Source of the DNA: Planctomycetota bacterium
GTDB lineage: Bacteria > Planctomycetota > Phycisphaerae > UBA1845
DNA length: 64,000 nt
Direction of reading: 5' to 3'
Assembly: GCA_024276605.1 (NCBI GenBank)
Contig: JAJRWX010000026.1
Span: 30,629 to 94,628 of the forward strand
A model generated the notes under the pieces. That model made no database searches and was not told the origin of the DNA. It saw nothing but the letters and a program-made list of their open reading frames with translations. Each line of letters starts with the position of its first letter. The first letter of the stretch is position 1. This document shows, piece by piece, positions 7,505 to 16,663 of the stretch. Position numbers and translations under genes: made by a program.

Positions 7505-9589
7505 TCATTCTACCAAACAGTATGACCTCGCGTTTCTCCCCTGCGTGGGATTTAACTTTTCCGAAACGGTTCCCTGTTCCATTAGGGTGCCAATGACATT
7601 CTTAAAGGTGGCTCTATCTAGTTTTATGCGTTTCAATAACAAACTGTGCGGGATCGTCTTGTTGGGCGCTTTGCGTAATTTTTCGATCACTCGCAAACAC
7701 AGCGATTGAAACCGAGTATCCGCCACGTTGGCAGACACCATGAACAGCATTCGAGCAATCTGATACTCGTAAAAATCGATCGCCCAGGTAACTGCCGCCT
7801 CGCCTATCTCCGGATCGTCGTGCCTCTCTGATATGGCGTAGATCAACGCCAGCTTGCGGACCTGCTCGCCGAATCTGCTCAGTACCGCAGCCGTCGCGTT
7901 GTCGTCATCGCTGTGGGCCTTGATAATCTTTTTAGTGTTGGCTGTTCGGGACTCTGATAAAATCGCCTGTGCGGCCTCTGTGGTGGGCACGATGATTGGT
8001 TCCGGGGCAATGTCGCTTATGTTGCCCTCAGATATTTGCAGCCCTGCCCACCAACCAACGATATCCATAATTTCTTGTGGCGGATCGATTATCTGTGCTC
8101 GCTGATCTATTCGCTCGCCGAATGACTCCAGAATGATTGATCGCCCTAAAAAACCATTGGTTAGCAGGTGCTCAGACAAAGCGCCGTAGTAATTTTTGGG
8201 GATGGCTGATCCCAGCAGGGTGAGGGACGGTTGATACACGGGGCATGGCGGCTCCGATCCGGCCCGCTTGCGGGTATAAAATATCGAGGCCGACGATGTA
8301 TATAGCGTCAGCAGCGTGGACATAACCGTTTCCCAGCGTGACTCACGTGAGTTGGCCACGCATTGCAGCATCGAATCAATTTCGTCGGTTTGGAAGAATA
8401 TGTTTGGTCGGCTTTGCACAGCGTCCTGAATGCCCTCGCCGCTCGCAAATCCGTTGCCCAGGCACAAGCCCAGATTAGCATTGGTCATAATCTTAACGTT
8501 TAGTTTTCTCGGCCAGTCCTTGCCCGATCCTGACAACCCTAATCCAAGTACCATGATGTTGGTACGGTTATCCTCAACATCGCGCACTTTGCGACCACCT
8601 AAAAATGCCTGCAATGTTAGTGCTCCGCAAAATGCCATGACGGGATTGGGGCAAGGCGCAGTTTCCAGGCAGTAGTCCTGCACCATATTAATAAAACCAG
8701 GTACGCGAATCAGGCGTGGTGGCATGTCACCGGGATTGGGCACCGCTTTAGGTTTCGGGGGTAGAGTCGTATTGATTGATTTCCAATCATCCTCGAAATT
8801 GTCGTAGACGAATTTTTGGACCAGCGGCTCGCAACCCTTGCTGATTATGCTCTTGGCGATGCGGTCAACTTCGGCTCGCGGTAGGGGCGGGTTGCAGTGC
8901 CGTTCATTTTCTATGTGTAATACATCGTATACGGTGTCGTGATTCAGTCCGGGGCGTACAAGCATTCCTGCCATTTTTGTTAGCGTACTGTTCCGCTGCC
9001 CTTCGGGTATCGATCTCGTACCGTCGCCGTTGATATGCTCGTGTGTTTGTGGTTGGTTGGGCCGCTCAATATCTTGCACTAACCATGCAGGCGGTGATGG
9101 TAACTGGTCGGGTGATATATCAAGCACGCTACCCGGCGCCCATCGGTATGCTGCGTTTTTTCCATCGCTTGGCGCAACGATGATGTAGCCGTCGTCACCA
9201 CGTATATCAACTTTATTAGCGATCTTACTGGCAGAGTTTTTGTACGCTTTACCGTTCGAAGAAAATATGTAATGTCGTCCGCCCGATGGGGTTATTGCGC
9301 TTGGTGCTCGGGTAAAATCTATCGACTTGGTTTCGTCGTTTGGCCACGTGTTTGCATTGCCGTCAACATCAACGACCAACATACCAATTGTGTGTAATCC
9401 AATGTTTGCATTAGGTGTTTTCGCCCACCATTTTTCGATTTGTTCGGCGCTCGAGGTGGCGTCCTTAAATCCGTGACCACCTAGCGGATGCTTGCCCCTT
9501 GGAGCACAGGGGAAAACTTTATATCCTAAGTCAGCATAGGCTAATGCGGCTTGTAATAACTTGACATTTTTTTGTGATTTTTCTAGCAT
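7505..9589 (-). CDS. Bifunctional Prim-Pol primase/polymerase fused to DUF3987 P-loop domain
   Basis: Likely replication initiator/primase of the island, 694 residues. The N-terminal Prim-Pol domain (about 10-175) has the catalytic pair in VVDVDG (Asp74, Asp76) and GGRHYIF (His106). A PriCT-like helical segment follows at about 195-250 (EGQRNSTLTKMAGMLVRPG). The DUF3987 domain has Walker A GLSGSGKD at 351-358 and a Walker B-like FFQTDEID near 400. The start ATG follows AAGGAT. Prim-Pol plus a helicase-like P-loop is the usual replication module of small integrated plasmids and satellites; whether DUF3987 is a helicase is unproven. Confidence 0.92.
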   Translation of the reverse strand: MLEKSQKNVKLLQAALAYADLGYKVFPCAPRGKHPLGGHGFKDATSSAEQIEKWWAKTPNANIGLHTIGMLVVDVDGNANTWPNDETKSIDFTRAPSAITPSGGRHYIFSSNGKAYKNSASKIANKVDIRGDDGYIIVAPSDGKNAAYRWAPGSVLDISPDQLPSPPAWLVQDIERPNQPQTHEHINGDGTRSIPEGQRNSTLTKMAGMLVRPGLNHDTVYDVLHIENERHCNPPLPRAEVDRIAKSIISKGCEPLVQKFVYDNFEDDWKSINTTLPPKPKAVPNPGDMPPRLIRVPGFINMVQDYCLETAPCPNPVMAFCGALTLQAFLGGRKVRDVEDNRTNIMVLGLGLSGSGKDWPRKLNVKIMTNANLGLCLGNGFASGEGIQDAVQSRPNIFFQTDEIDSMLQCVANSRESRWETVMSTLLTLYTSSASIFYTRKRAGSEPPCPVYQPSLTLLGSAIPKNYYGALSEHLLTNGFLGRSIILESFGERIDQRAQIIDPPQEIMDIVGWWAGLQISEGNISDIAPEPIIVPTTEAAQAILSESRTANTKKIIKAHSDDDNATAAVLSRFGEQVRKLALIYAISERHDDPEIGEAAVTWAIDFYEYQIARMLFMVSANVADTRFQSLCLRVIEKLRKAPNKTIPHSLLLKRIKLDRATFKNVIGTLMEQGTVSEKLNPTQGRNARSYCLVE

Positions 9590-9613
9590 ACTGTATCCTT
9601 AATTTGTTATTGT

Positions 9614-9652
9614 GCGACGCTCGGACTATCACTCCGGGGCGTCGCTTTTTTT
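9614..9652 (+). terminator. Strong hairpin with T-tract (reads on the plus strand)
   Basis: GCGACGC-TCGGA / TCCGG-GGCGTCGC stem followed by seven T. It has the form of an intrinsic terminator for plus-strand transcription, yet the island genes here all read on the minus strand. On that strand it would be a leader hairpin between the excisionase-like gene and the primase start. It may stop antisense transcription entering the regulatory genes. Confidence 0.55.
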
Positions 9653-9655
9653 ATG

Positions 9656-9874
9656 TCACATATATGACACTTTTTTAGATTTTTCTGACAACCACTGCCG
9701 TAGTTCACGAACCGGGTACACGATGCACCGCCCGATTTTTGTGTGTGGAATGCCGCTTGTGGTGTCGGCTGTGATACTCCAGAGCAACCTTTCAGATATG
9801 CCCATCGCCGCCGCCGCCTGTTTTGGGCGAAGGGCTAACGGCTGGATGGTTTCGTCGGGGACATGGTTACTCAT
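9656..9874 (-). CDS. Excisionase-like HTH_17 DNA-binding protein
   Basis: 72 residues from MSNHVPDETIQPLALRPKQA. The winged-helix pattern 'LRPKQAAAAMGISERLLW' then 'GIPHTKIGRCIVYPVRELRQWLSE' is the helix-turn-helix_17/Xis fold that reads DNA and then packs an aromatic wing. I place the start at 9874, where ATGAGTAA overlaps the stop of the preceding gene; a longer frame reaches 9943 but its first 23 residues have no pattern. Next to a primase and in an integrase island it is a good candidate directionality factor; a transcription role is possible. Confidence 0.78.
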   Translation of the reverse strand: MSNHVPDETIQPLALRPKQAAAAMGISERLLWSITADTTSGIPHTKIGRCIVYPVRELRQWLSEKSKKVSYM

Positions 9875-10151
9875 GGTCACACCCCTTCCGTGCATCAATG
9901 GCGTGAAGTTCATGGCGAACCTGGGCCAGGGCATCGCTGTCATAGAGTCGCTGGCGTCCAGCCAGGGCAGTCGGTTTGATATGCCTTCGAGTTTGCAGGA
10001 TATACAAAACCCGATGTAACCGAACCCCTAATTTTTCGGCCAAGACACTGGGAGTTCGAAGTCTTGGAATGGGTTGAACAATCACTGTGTCACTCACTTT
10101 CTGCGGCTTGTTGCCACATAAGTAAGCGAAAACAATCGTGCGATTGCTCAA
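9867..10151 (-). CDS. Small MerR-like HTH protein
   Basis: Up to 94 residues. The segment RTPSVLAEKLGVRLHRVLYIL ... GRQRLYDSDALAQVRHELHAID resembles a MerR-type winged helix-turn-helix, where a recognition helix is followed by a wing ending in 'LYD.DAL..V...L'. Its stop overlaps the start of the excisionase-like gene (ATGAGTAA). The listed start is TTG; a GTG at 10097 (VSDTVIVQPI) would leave the domain intact. Likely a second DNA-binding factor for excision or copy control; function not proven. Confidence 0.65.
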   Translation of the reverse strand: MSNRTIVFAYLCGNKPQKVSDTVIVQPIPRLRTPSVLAEKLGVRLHRVLYILQTRRHIKPTALAGRQRLYDSDALAQVRHELHAIDARKGCDHE

Positions 10152-10214
10152 AAACTACTATATTTTAAGGGTTTGGTTGTCCGCGATTAATCGCGATTGC
10201 GACCGCGATTGGTA

Positions 10215-11201
10215 TCAAGCGTGCTTGCGTTGCGGATATTCACGACGGGCTAATTCTTGATCTTGATACAGCTGCGCCATCTTCCGGCGCCCATTGCCGT
10301 CCAGTTGCTCAAGTTTTTTTCGTTCGCCGGGTGCAGATATGTCAATAACCTCACCTATCAACCGGTCCACGTCTTCGTCGGACAGCTGGTTTGACGGATC
10401 AACTTCGGTGTCCTGCCGGATGCGATCAAGCTCCCAATCGGACAAATCGACTGCTGGTGGTGCAGCCTTTTTATCCTTGGTTTTCCTCCATTGTTTCAAT
10501 CCCTCATCAGTCGTGACCGCTTTATGAACCGTTGATTCTGAACAGCCAACACGTTCGGCTAGTTCTTTTTGACTTGTATACGGCTGTCCTTGGTTCATCA
10601 GTCTTATCAGGCGATCCCTCGCTTCCGTCCGGGACATCTTATTCGTTTGGTGATTGGCCGCGTTGGCATCCTGTGCATGTTCGATCGTTACTGCTTCATT
10701 GTATTCGGGCTGTGGAATACCTATCTCTCGATTTATAAATGCACTCACAGGTCCAGCTGCTATAGCGCGATTGATCAGTTCGAGTCGTTCGTCAACGTCG
10801 GCAATATCTTTTATTTCTAGACCTCGCTCGGAAAGGCACACCTCGAATGGCACAACAGTAGTCTCGCATACAACTTGGACCACACCATCATCATCGGTAA
10901 GCCCGCTATAAATAACTGCATCACTTGATATTCTATCCGAGATGAATTTATTAAAAGGTCCACCAGCAAAATACACGAATCGCCGCGACTTTTCGCCATC
11001 TACATCGATACACACATTACATCGCAAGTAAGCCAATCCACTAGCGCACAGCTTACTGATTACCAGTTTTACGGACGTGGGTAACTTGTTCCAAGGTGCC
11101 GTTGACCAGTCAACAGTATGGCACTGGATGAACGCATCTAGCTCTAGCATCAGCGATATTGTCAGTAGGAATTTTTTAGACTGGAGCAGGCTATCAGACA
11201 T
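10215..11201 (-). CDS. 328-aa island protein with HTH segment, function unknown
   Basis: No family recognised with certainty. Residues ~1-160 are mixed alpha/beta with no motif I know (YLRCNVCIDVDGEKSRRFVYFAGG). Residues ~190-240 look like a helix-turn-helix: TEARDRLIRLMNQGQPYTSQKELAERVGCSESTVHKAV, similar to the DNA-binding part of ParB/RepA-type or resolvase HTH domains. The C-terminal third is highly charged. The start is supported by AGGTGA 5 nt upstream. It is the first gene of the island's minus-strand set, so it may be a replication or partition regulator. Confidence 0.7.
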   Translation of the reverse strand: MSDSLLQSKKFLLTISLMLELDAFIQCHTVDWSTAPWNKLPTSVKLVISKLCASGLAYLRCNVCIDVDGEKSRRFVYFAGGPFNKFISDRISSDAVIYSGLTDDDGVVQVVCETTVVPFEVCLSERGLEIKDIADVDERLELINRAIAAGPVSAFINREIGIPQPEYNEAVTIEHAQDANAANHQTNKMSRTEARDRLIRLMNQGQPYTSQKELAERVGCSESTVHKAVTTDEGLKQWRKTKDKKAAPPAVDLSDWELDRIRQDTEVDPSNQLSDEDVDRLIGEVIDISAPGERKKLEQLDGNGRRKMAQLYQDQELARREYPQRKHA

Positions 11202-11502
11202 ATCATCACCTACAAAAAACTCTCGCGCGTGTTGTTGGCGCCATTGCTTTTGAAAATGACCACGCGCAAGAGTCGGTTTTTAGGATCACACAACAAACGC
11301 CAACAAATTCATCATCCCACAGCCGCGGAGTTGGTGCAAATCCATGTTCGGAGTCTGATAGGAAGGGTGTGCGTTTGGTGAATTGTCATCGTTGATGGCT
11401 TATACAGTGTTGCTGGATTTTTTACATTTAATATGTCGTCCGGGCGCGATGCCCCGACCCGCGCGCTCTATTCGGCCAGGAAGTACCTTGGAAAACAATC
11501 CC
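11202..11502. other. Intergenic stretch upstream of the 328-aa gene
   Basis: No credible gene. TGTTGGCG near 11231 and CGCCAACA near 11292 form an inverted pair about 55 bases apart, close to the promoter of the 328-aa gene; an operator role is possible but weak. Confidence 0.35.
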
Positions 11503-11721
11503 TCATTGCAACGTCCCAGGCATGGTCTGATCGCCGTAGCATATCGCCAGGATGCGAGCCTGTGTGGCCTTGGGTAGCGTCGGCCATGCGTCGATCAGCT
11601 GGACTAGTTCAGGGGGGATATTGGGAGTCGTTGTCTGGGTTTTGGATATGAGGTGCGCCGGATTCTGCGCCGCCTGTTTTGACAAACCCTTGTTTTCTCG
11701 ATGTTTTTCACGCAAGGCTAG
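11503..11721 (-). CDS. Detached integrase C-terminal exon-like segment (in frame with the att core)
   Basis: The minus-strand frame enters from the attR core as KGLEP and continues LALREKHRENKGLSKQAA ... PELVQLIDAWPTLPKATQARILAI to a stop at 11503. It has no ATG (a TTG at 11715 is the only start-like codon in the segment) and no ribosome-binding site. In the excised circle the integrase frame would read through the core straight into it, giving a ~480-residue integrase. The IDAWPTLP..... helix pattern looks like a real folded tail, not random sequence. I treat it as the alternative integrase 3' end and not as an independent gene. Confidence 0.7.
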   Translation of the reverse strand, partial: LALREKHRENKGLSKQAAQNPAHLISKTQTTTPNIPPELVQLIDAWPTLPKATQARILAICYGDQTMPGTLQ

Positions 11722-11746
11722 GGGTTCGAGTCCCTTCGGCTCCAGT
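11722..11746. other. attR core
   Basis: Perfect 25-base copy of the tRNA-Ala 3' end (see 5787-5811). Only the T arm and 3' acceptor half are present, so this is not a second tRNA gene. Confidence 0.92.
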
Positions 11747-11972
11747 GAACGTAAATGCTGAATTCATAACGGTTTATGAATACCTGCCATCGTGGCGGCG
11801 CGGCTGTAATCAGGGCGTAAATGGTATACAAGTATACCTTTTTCTATCTGGGAGGCTGCTGTGATGTCAGAAAAAGTAGTCATGAAATGCAGGCAACATA
11901 AGCGCGGTCGATCAATTCTCCCTCACTGAGTCAGTCCTTGAGTTTTGGGTTCTTACCCAGAACCATTATCAC

Positions 11973-12527
11973 CTACCGAACCGTATCCACAGCGCGATCC
12001 ACTATGTCAGTCATCGCTGCTAGGTCCATCAGTTCTTCGGTTGTTAGCACTTTGTCGATGTCGAGCAGAATCTTGACTGCATCTGCAACCTTGCCCATGC
12101 CGAGGATGAATGAGGTATCTACGGAACCTCCCATCGATGGAGGTGGTTCGATGTTCTCGCCTTTAATGTCCAAAACTTCAGAAACAGTATCCACGATGAT
12201 GCCGATCTGCTTTCCGACATCCACCACAATAATGCACGTCTGCTCGGTGTGATCGATTTCATCAAGACCGAACTTCAAGCGAAGGTCGACCACTGGGATG
12301 ACCTTGCCACGCAGGTTAATAACACCCTTCATATAAATGGGCATACGCGGAACGGACGTTATGTCCATGATGCCAATAAGCTCGCGGACTTTTAGAATTT
12401 CCACGCCGTATTCTTCGTCAGACAGCTTGAATGTCAGATACATGCTCTCTTCATGGTTGATCGTCTGCATTACATTGTCGCTGCTTGTCTGACCGGCTTT
12501 CAGGCTGTCAAGTAAGGTCGTAGTCAT
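11973..12527 (-). CDS. cheW: CheW-type chemotaxis coupling protein
   Basis: Adaptor linking chemoreceptors to the CheA kinase. After ~28 variable residues the CheW domain is clear: YLTFKLSDEEYGVEILKVRELIG, then VPRMPIYMKGVINLRGKVIPVVDLR with the NLRG signature, and GIIVDTVSEVLDI. The 184 residues are slightly longer than E. coli CheW because of an N-terminal and a C-terminal extension (LTTEELMDLAAM). AGGGG lies ~9 nt before the ATG. The gene is 123 bases downstream of a chemoreceptor on the same strand, so both likely form one operon; no cheA is in the window. Confidence 0.95.
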   Translation of the reverse strand: MTTTLLDSLKAGQTSSDNVMQTINHEESMYLTFKLSDEEYGVEILKVRELIGIMDITSVPRMPIYMKGVINLRGKVIPVVDLRLKFGLDEIDHTEQTCIIVVDVGKQIGIIVDTVSEVLDIKGENIEPPPSMGGSVDTSFILGMGKVADAVKILLDIDKVLTTEELMDLAAMTDIVDRAVDTVR

Positions 12528-12650
12528 TTCGTCATACCCCTGTTAGTCTGTTATAAGCGTTGGCTCGGTTACGTTCTGTGCAGTCAGGCAATGCAAACGC
12601 CGTGACACTGAGAAATCGGCACTCGCCCCAATCCATGAACCTCGGCATGC

Positions 12651-14285
12651 CTAGAAGTCATTCAGACCGCTGTTGTCATCGAATGACATGAACTCCTCGG
12701 CGTTCTCTACCTGCTTGCCGGTACTGACAAGATTCGATTTATGTCCTACGTGTGACTGTCCTGCACTGCCATGAAACGGCTTTTTTGCAACTGTGTGGAT
12801 TGGGAGCCCGACATCATGGGAACGCGAAGTCGTAACAGCACTATTGCCGTTCTTACCGCTAACCAAGCCTGTCAGCTCGTTAACCATACCTTTTAGCGCC
12901 TGTGCCTGGGCAGCCAGTTGCTCAGATGCTGATGCCGATTCCTCAGCACCGGCCGCATTTTGCTGAGTGACTTTGTCCATCTGTGAGACCGCCGTATTGA
13001 CTTGATCGACACCCTGTGCCTGTTCATCGCTGGCCTTAGCTATACCGTCAACTAACTCCGAGACTTGCGTTACGTCCCCTACAATGGCGCCGAGCGCCTT
13101 GCCAACCTCGCTCGCCACGTTGGTACCTTCATTGGCTTTGCTGGTCGAGTCCTCTATGAGTCCGGTGGTCTCCCTGGCCGCCTGAGCGGCGCGCTGTGCC
13201 AGATTGCGCACCTCATCGGCCACGACGGCGAATCCCTTGCCATGCTCACCGGCACGGGCAGCTTCCACGGCTGCGTTCAGCGCCAAAAGGTTGGTCTGGA
13301 AAGCGATCTCCTCAATCACTTTGATGATTTTACTGATCTTGCCGGAAGAATCGTTGATTCCTGTCATGGCATCGTTGAGCTGATGCATGGTCTTGTCGCC
13401 GGCTTGCGCGGCATCTCTCGCCTGAGTGCTTAGCTCATTTGCCTGCTTGGCGTTCTCGGCATTGGTACGAGTTATGGCGGCCATCTGTTCAAGGGCGCTG
13501 GAGGTTTCTTCAAGCGAGGACGCCTGTTCGCTGGCACCTTCTGCGGATTGCTGACTGGCGCTTGACACCTGAGCAGCAGCATCGTTAACTTGGTCAACAC
13601 CTTCGTTCAAACCGACGATGATGCGGTTGATCGGCTTGGTGATGGAACGCGTGATAGACCAAGACAAAAGGAAAACAAGGACAACGGCACCAATGGAGGC
13701 AAACAACACACTCGATTTCAGCTCGGCGCCTTCTGTCACGATACCAGTCATGGATGCACTCAGTTCCTCGTTTTGTTGTTCGACAAGGGCTTCAACGCTC
13801 TTCTGCATAGCTTCGGCATACCCGTCAAACTCATCCATCATCTTGTTTCCTTCGGTTGGTCCCCCTTCGATATAGGCCAGCGCCATCTTCTTTCCCATTT
13901 CGTAAAACTCATCAAAGGTCTTTCCAAATTTGTTGATCCGCTGCAAGTTCTCTTGATCATTCTCCTCCTCGTACATCCGGCGGAATTCATTGAGTCCCTC
14001 TTTTAACGTTTGAGCGTGCTTCTCAGCTTCTTCGAACCCGTCTGCGTAACCTTTAGCCGCCCGTGTGGCAGAAATGTCGGTCAGCCACTGCTGGACCCCA
14101 ACCAAATCCAGCTTAATGTCCTTGGCCAAGGCAGCGTACACAGCCGACTCATTCTGTGTGAAGATGGCCTTCTCCTGTACTGTCTCAGCCTGCGAGTACG
14201 TGAACGCACTGATCACGACTAGGACGACGAGAGGTACCGCGAATCCTAAATAGAGCTTGGTGCTGAGTTTCATATTTTTGAGCAT
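12651..14285 (-). CDS. Methyl-accepting chemotaxis protein
   Basis: Transmembrane chemoreceptor, 544 residues. TM1 is near residues 10-28 ([16 protein letters not shown]). A helical periplasmic sensor of about 155 residues follows, rich in Glu/Lys and with the look of a 4HB or HBM bundle. TM2 is near 190-210 ([18 protein letters not shown]), then a HAMP-like linker, then a long coiled-coil signalling domain with the invariant tip [20 protein letters not shown]. The HAMP is short and runs directly into the adaptation helices. C-terminal ~60 residues are flexible. It signals with the CheW just downstream; the ligand is unknown. Confidence 0.95.
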   Translation of the reverse strand: MLKNMKLSTKLYLGFAVPLVVLVVISAFTYSQAETVQEKAIFTQNESAVYAALAKDIKLDLVGVQQWLTDISATRAAKGYADGFEEAEKHAQTLKEGLNEFRRMYEEENDQENLQRINKFGKTFDEFYEMGKKMALAYIEGGPTEGNKMMDEFDGYAEAMQKSVEALVEQQNEELSASMTGIVTEGAELKSSVLFASIGAVVLVFLLSWSITRSITKPINRIIVGLNEGVDQVNDAAAQVSSASQQSAEGASEQASSLEETSSALEQMAAITRTNAENAKQANELSTQARDAAQAGDKTMHQLNDAMTGINDSSGKISKIIKVIEEIAFQTNLLALNAAVEAARAGEHGKGFAVVADEVRNLAQRAAQAARETTGLIEDSTSKANEGTNVASEVGKALGAIVGDVTQVSELVDGIAKASDEQAQGVDQVNTAVSQMDKVTQQNAAGAEESASASEQLAAQAQALKGMVNELTGLVSGKNGNSAVTTSRSHDVGLPIHTVAKKPFHGSAGQSHVGHKSNLVSTGKQVENAEEFMSFDDNSGLNDF

Positions 14286-14555
14286 GAGTTCGATCTCCGA
14301 GCCAGTGCCTAATCTCAGGCAGCTATGTTCCTATTGTTGTGAATCCCACATATTTGACGCGAGCCGGGATTCGGCTCACACGATGTCACGATAGTGTCTG
14401 CCGTTTGAGCGGAAGACGCTGATTACATCCCATACCTCGGCGTATTCGATCTAATGATATGCGGAGTTCCGCGCGCTGTAAGGCCTCACGCGAGTTGGAT
14501 ACGCCGCTCGTTATGCCAATTGATCCCCTTCTTCTGCGCTCAACCCTGATCGCGT

Positions 14556-15038
14556 CTATGAGACAGCTACGGATTCACGAAGATCCCTTGAGAGACATAC
14601 CGAACGTACACATGCGAGGGCATCCTCGTCAGTGCAAACCGAACCAGCAAGCCCTTCTAATGTCTCACAAGCCAGTGCGCGTCGCATCCTATCCTCCAAA
14701 CGCAGCAGGCCACAGTGGGCATTACACATTCTGTCTTTGTCTCCTTGGCATATTTCAGCTCGTAGATAATTCTGGTCCCGTAACGGGTTCAGAGCATCGA
14801 GCACATCAACAACTCGAATCTCTCCCATCTTCTTAGCGAGCCAATAGCCGCCATGCCTTCCTCGAACGGATGAAACAACACCCGCCATAGAGAGACTCTT
14901 TAGCACCTTGGCAGCGTGTGTCTGAGTGATACCCAGTGCTGCCGCAACTGTTGCTGACGGAATAACGTCTCCGGCTTGCTGACGGCTCAGGTAACAGATC
15001 GCGTAAATCCCATGGACCGCAGTCCTTGAAAAAAACAT
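14556..15038 (-). CDS. Rrf2 family transcriptional regulator
   Basis: Winged-helix regulator of the Rrf2/IscR/NsrR type, 160 residues. The N-terminal wHTH runs from FFSRTAVHGIYAICYLSR through GITQTHAAKVLKSLSMAGVVSSVRGRHGGYWLAK, the family signature. Three Cys near residues 97-110 (EIC ... RMCNAHCGL) could bind a Fe-S cluster or sense redox or NO. AAGGAGGAGG gives a strong ribosome-binding site. It is divergent from the porin gene at 15274 with a 235-base intergenic region containing an AAAAGTACT inverted repeat that may be its operator. Confidence 0.92.
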   Translation of the reverse strand: MFFSRTAVHGIYAICYLSRQQAGDVIPSATVAAALGITQTHAAKVLKSLSMAGVVSSVRGRHGGYWLAKKMGEIRVVDVLDALNPLRDQNYLRAEICQGDKDRMCNAHCGLLRLEDRMRRALACETLEGLAGSVCTDEDALACVRSVCLSRDLRESVAVS

Positions 15039-15124
15039 GGCGCCTCCTCCTTGATTCGCATTTTGATTGTGGCCACGCAGCCGGTTGCGTTATGAATCGA
15101 CCAAAGAATATAACTCGACAAGAT

Positions 15125-15147
15125 AAAAGTACTCATCAAGTACTTTT
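15125..15147. promoter_or_regulatory. Inverted repeat in the Rrf2/porin divergent region
   Basis: AAAAGTACT-CATCA-AGTACTTTT, a perfect 9-bp palindrome with a 5-base centre, followed by more T. Located between the divergent Rrf2 and porin starts, it fits a dimeric regulator operator; a weak hairpin terminator is the alternative. Confidence 0.5.
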
Positions 15148-15273
15148 TTTTTCAGGTCAGTGTTATGGACTCCGATAACAACCGGCAGAGTGATAGAAAC
15201 ATCGTTCCAATGCCGTCGGCCGACTCCATAACGTTGGCATACGAGCTGTTTTTTTTGGGTATGGAGAAGTCAT

Positions 15274-16593
15274 ATGACCAGGATCATCCACATCTCGTTA
15301 GCTTTTCTGTGGGTATTACCGGCTTATGGGCAGGTTACTGACACTACGCAGACACAAACACCGGTCGAACAAGCACAAACTGAGCCGGAGAGGGACTGGA
15401 CACCACGGCCCTCGTGGCGTACTCAGCTACTAAAACTGAGCGAAGACGTTGGTTTGACCGGGTTATGGTGCGGCATCCGGGATGAACTAGAAGCGCAGGG
15501 TTTCACACCCAATCTCGAGTATGTCGGAACTTTGTTCACCAATACGCACGGAGGTGTGAACACTCAGCGAGCTGTTGAGTATTCCGGCAATACGCATCTA
15601 ACACTCTCTTTGGATACCGGTTCCCTCGGTTGGTGGGAGGACGGCGAATTCTTCATCTACATCGAAGAACGCTATGGACAGGGTATCACTGAGCGGCATG
15701 TCGGTGATTTGTTCGCGTTAAACAACGACGAGGAACGCAGTTTTGTTCAAGTATCCGAGTACTGGTGGCAACAGAGAATGTATCATGACAAGCTCTGGTT
15801 CAAGGTCGGCAAGATGGACGGAGCGGCGGATTTCCAAGTCATCGAGTATGGTTTGGAGTTCATCAATTCCGCCTTTGGCGTCATCCCTATGATTCCCTTA
15901 CCCACGTTTCCCGATTACGCCTTGGGAGCCGTTGTATCAGTTGAGCCAAACGAGTGGTTATATCTCATGGCCGGTATCTACGACCAGCAGGCTTACGGCG
16001 GAACCTCTGGATTTGATTCAGCATTCCATGATCGTGCCGACACCGTTTCAATGTTTGAGTTAGCTTTGATGCCGAAATTTAAGGTACGAGAGCGTTCCTA
16101 TCCCGGGACGTATCGTATCGGTGGTTGGTACACTTCCGGCGACGAAGACGTATTTTACAACGATCTCGGCGGGCGCCTCCACCCACGAACACATAGTGGC
16201 AACGCCGGGATTTACCTCGCGTTCGATCAGTTGATCTTCAAGGAGAATGATGACCCCAGCGACAGTCAGGGCATTGGTGCATTCTTCCAATTCGGTTGGG
16301 CACCGTCAGCTTACAATGAGATTAGTCAATACTACGGCACAGGCATTCAATGGATCGGTGCGCTGCCCGGGCGAGACGACGACATACTTGGCTTAGCCAT
16401 GGGACATGCGTCCCTTAGCGGGCGCGTTCAATCGCTTGAGCGCCGATACGATGAAACCGTAGTCGAATTGTTCTATAAAGCTCAGGTGACGTCATGGTAC
16501 AGTTTTATGCCTGATGTGCAGTACATCGTCAACCCGGGCGGCGACGGGCAGGATGCGTTCGTGTTCGGTATACGAACGCAAATTTCGTTTTGA
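15274..16593 (+). CDS. OprB-type carbohydrate-selective porin
   Basis: Outer-membrane beta-barrel, 439 residues. Signal peptide 1-19 (ISLAFLWVLPAYGQ). The OprB pattern follows: LTGLWCGIRDELEAQGFTPNLEYVG near 65-90, many alternating amphipathic strands, WFKVGKMDGAADF, an internal FQFGWAP strand and a final strand ending in Phe (GIRTQISF). The family imports sugars in Proteobacteria; planctomycete members are common and substrates are not known. GGAG precedes the ATG. It opens a plus-strand series of envelope genes. Confidence 0.9.
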   Translation: MTRIIHISLAFLWVLPAYGQVTDTTQTQTPVEQAQTEPERDWTPRPSWRTQLLKLSEDVGLTGLWCGIRDELEAQGFTPNLEYVGTLFTNTHGGVNTQRAVEYSGNTHLTLSLDTGSLGWWEDGEFFIYIEERYGQGITERHVGDLFALNNDEERSFVQVSEYWWQQRMYHDKLWFKVGKMDGAADFQVIEYGLEFINSAFGVIPMIPLPTFPDYALGAVVSVEPNEWLYLMAGIYDQQAYGGTSGFDSAFHDRADTVSMFELALMPKFKVRERSYPGTYRIGGWYTSGDEDVFYNDLGGRLHPRTHSGNAGIYLAFDQLIFKENDDPSDSQGIGAFFQFGWAPSAYNEISQYYGTGIQWIGALPGRDDDILGLAMGHASLSGRVQSLERRYDETVVELFYKAQVTSWYSFMPDVQYIVNPGGDGQDAFVFGIRTQISF

Positions 16594-16663
16594 GCAAATG
16601 TGAACTTGCTTTTGTTGTATTGAAACATTCGCACTATTTAGTTTAAGAAAAAAGAAAGGGAGT

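Larger units (their letters stand above)
5787..11746. mobile_element. 5.9-kb tRNA-Ala integrated element with Prim-Pol/DUF3987 replication gene
   Basis: Bounded by 25-bp perfect direct repeats of the tRNA-Ala 3' end. All credible genes read on the minus strand: HTH protein (328 aa), two small DNA-binding proteins, Prim-Pol/DUF3987 protein, XRE regulator, integrase. There are no capsid, tail, relaxase or conjugation genes, so it is either a plasmid-like integrative element or a satellite that relies on a helper. The gene content (integrase, regulator, primase, excisionase-like) resembles small satellites and integrated plasmids described in other phyla; that comparison is inference. Confidence 0.9.

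Noticed and set aside
11722..11746. Second tRNA-Ala gene
   Set aside because: Only the 25-base 3' part is present; it is the attR copy and cannot fold as a tRNA.
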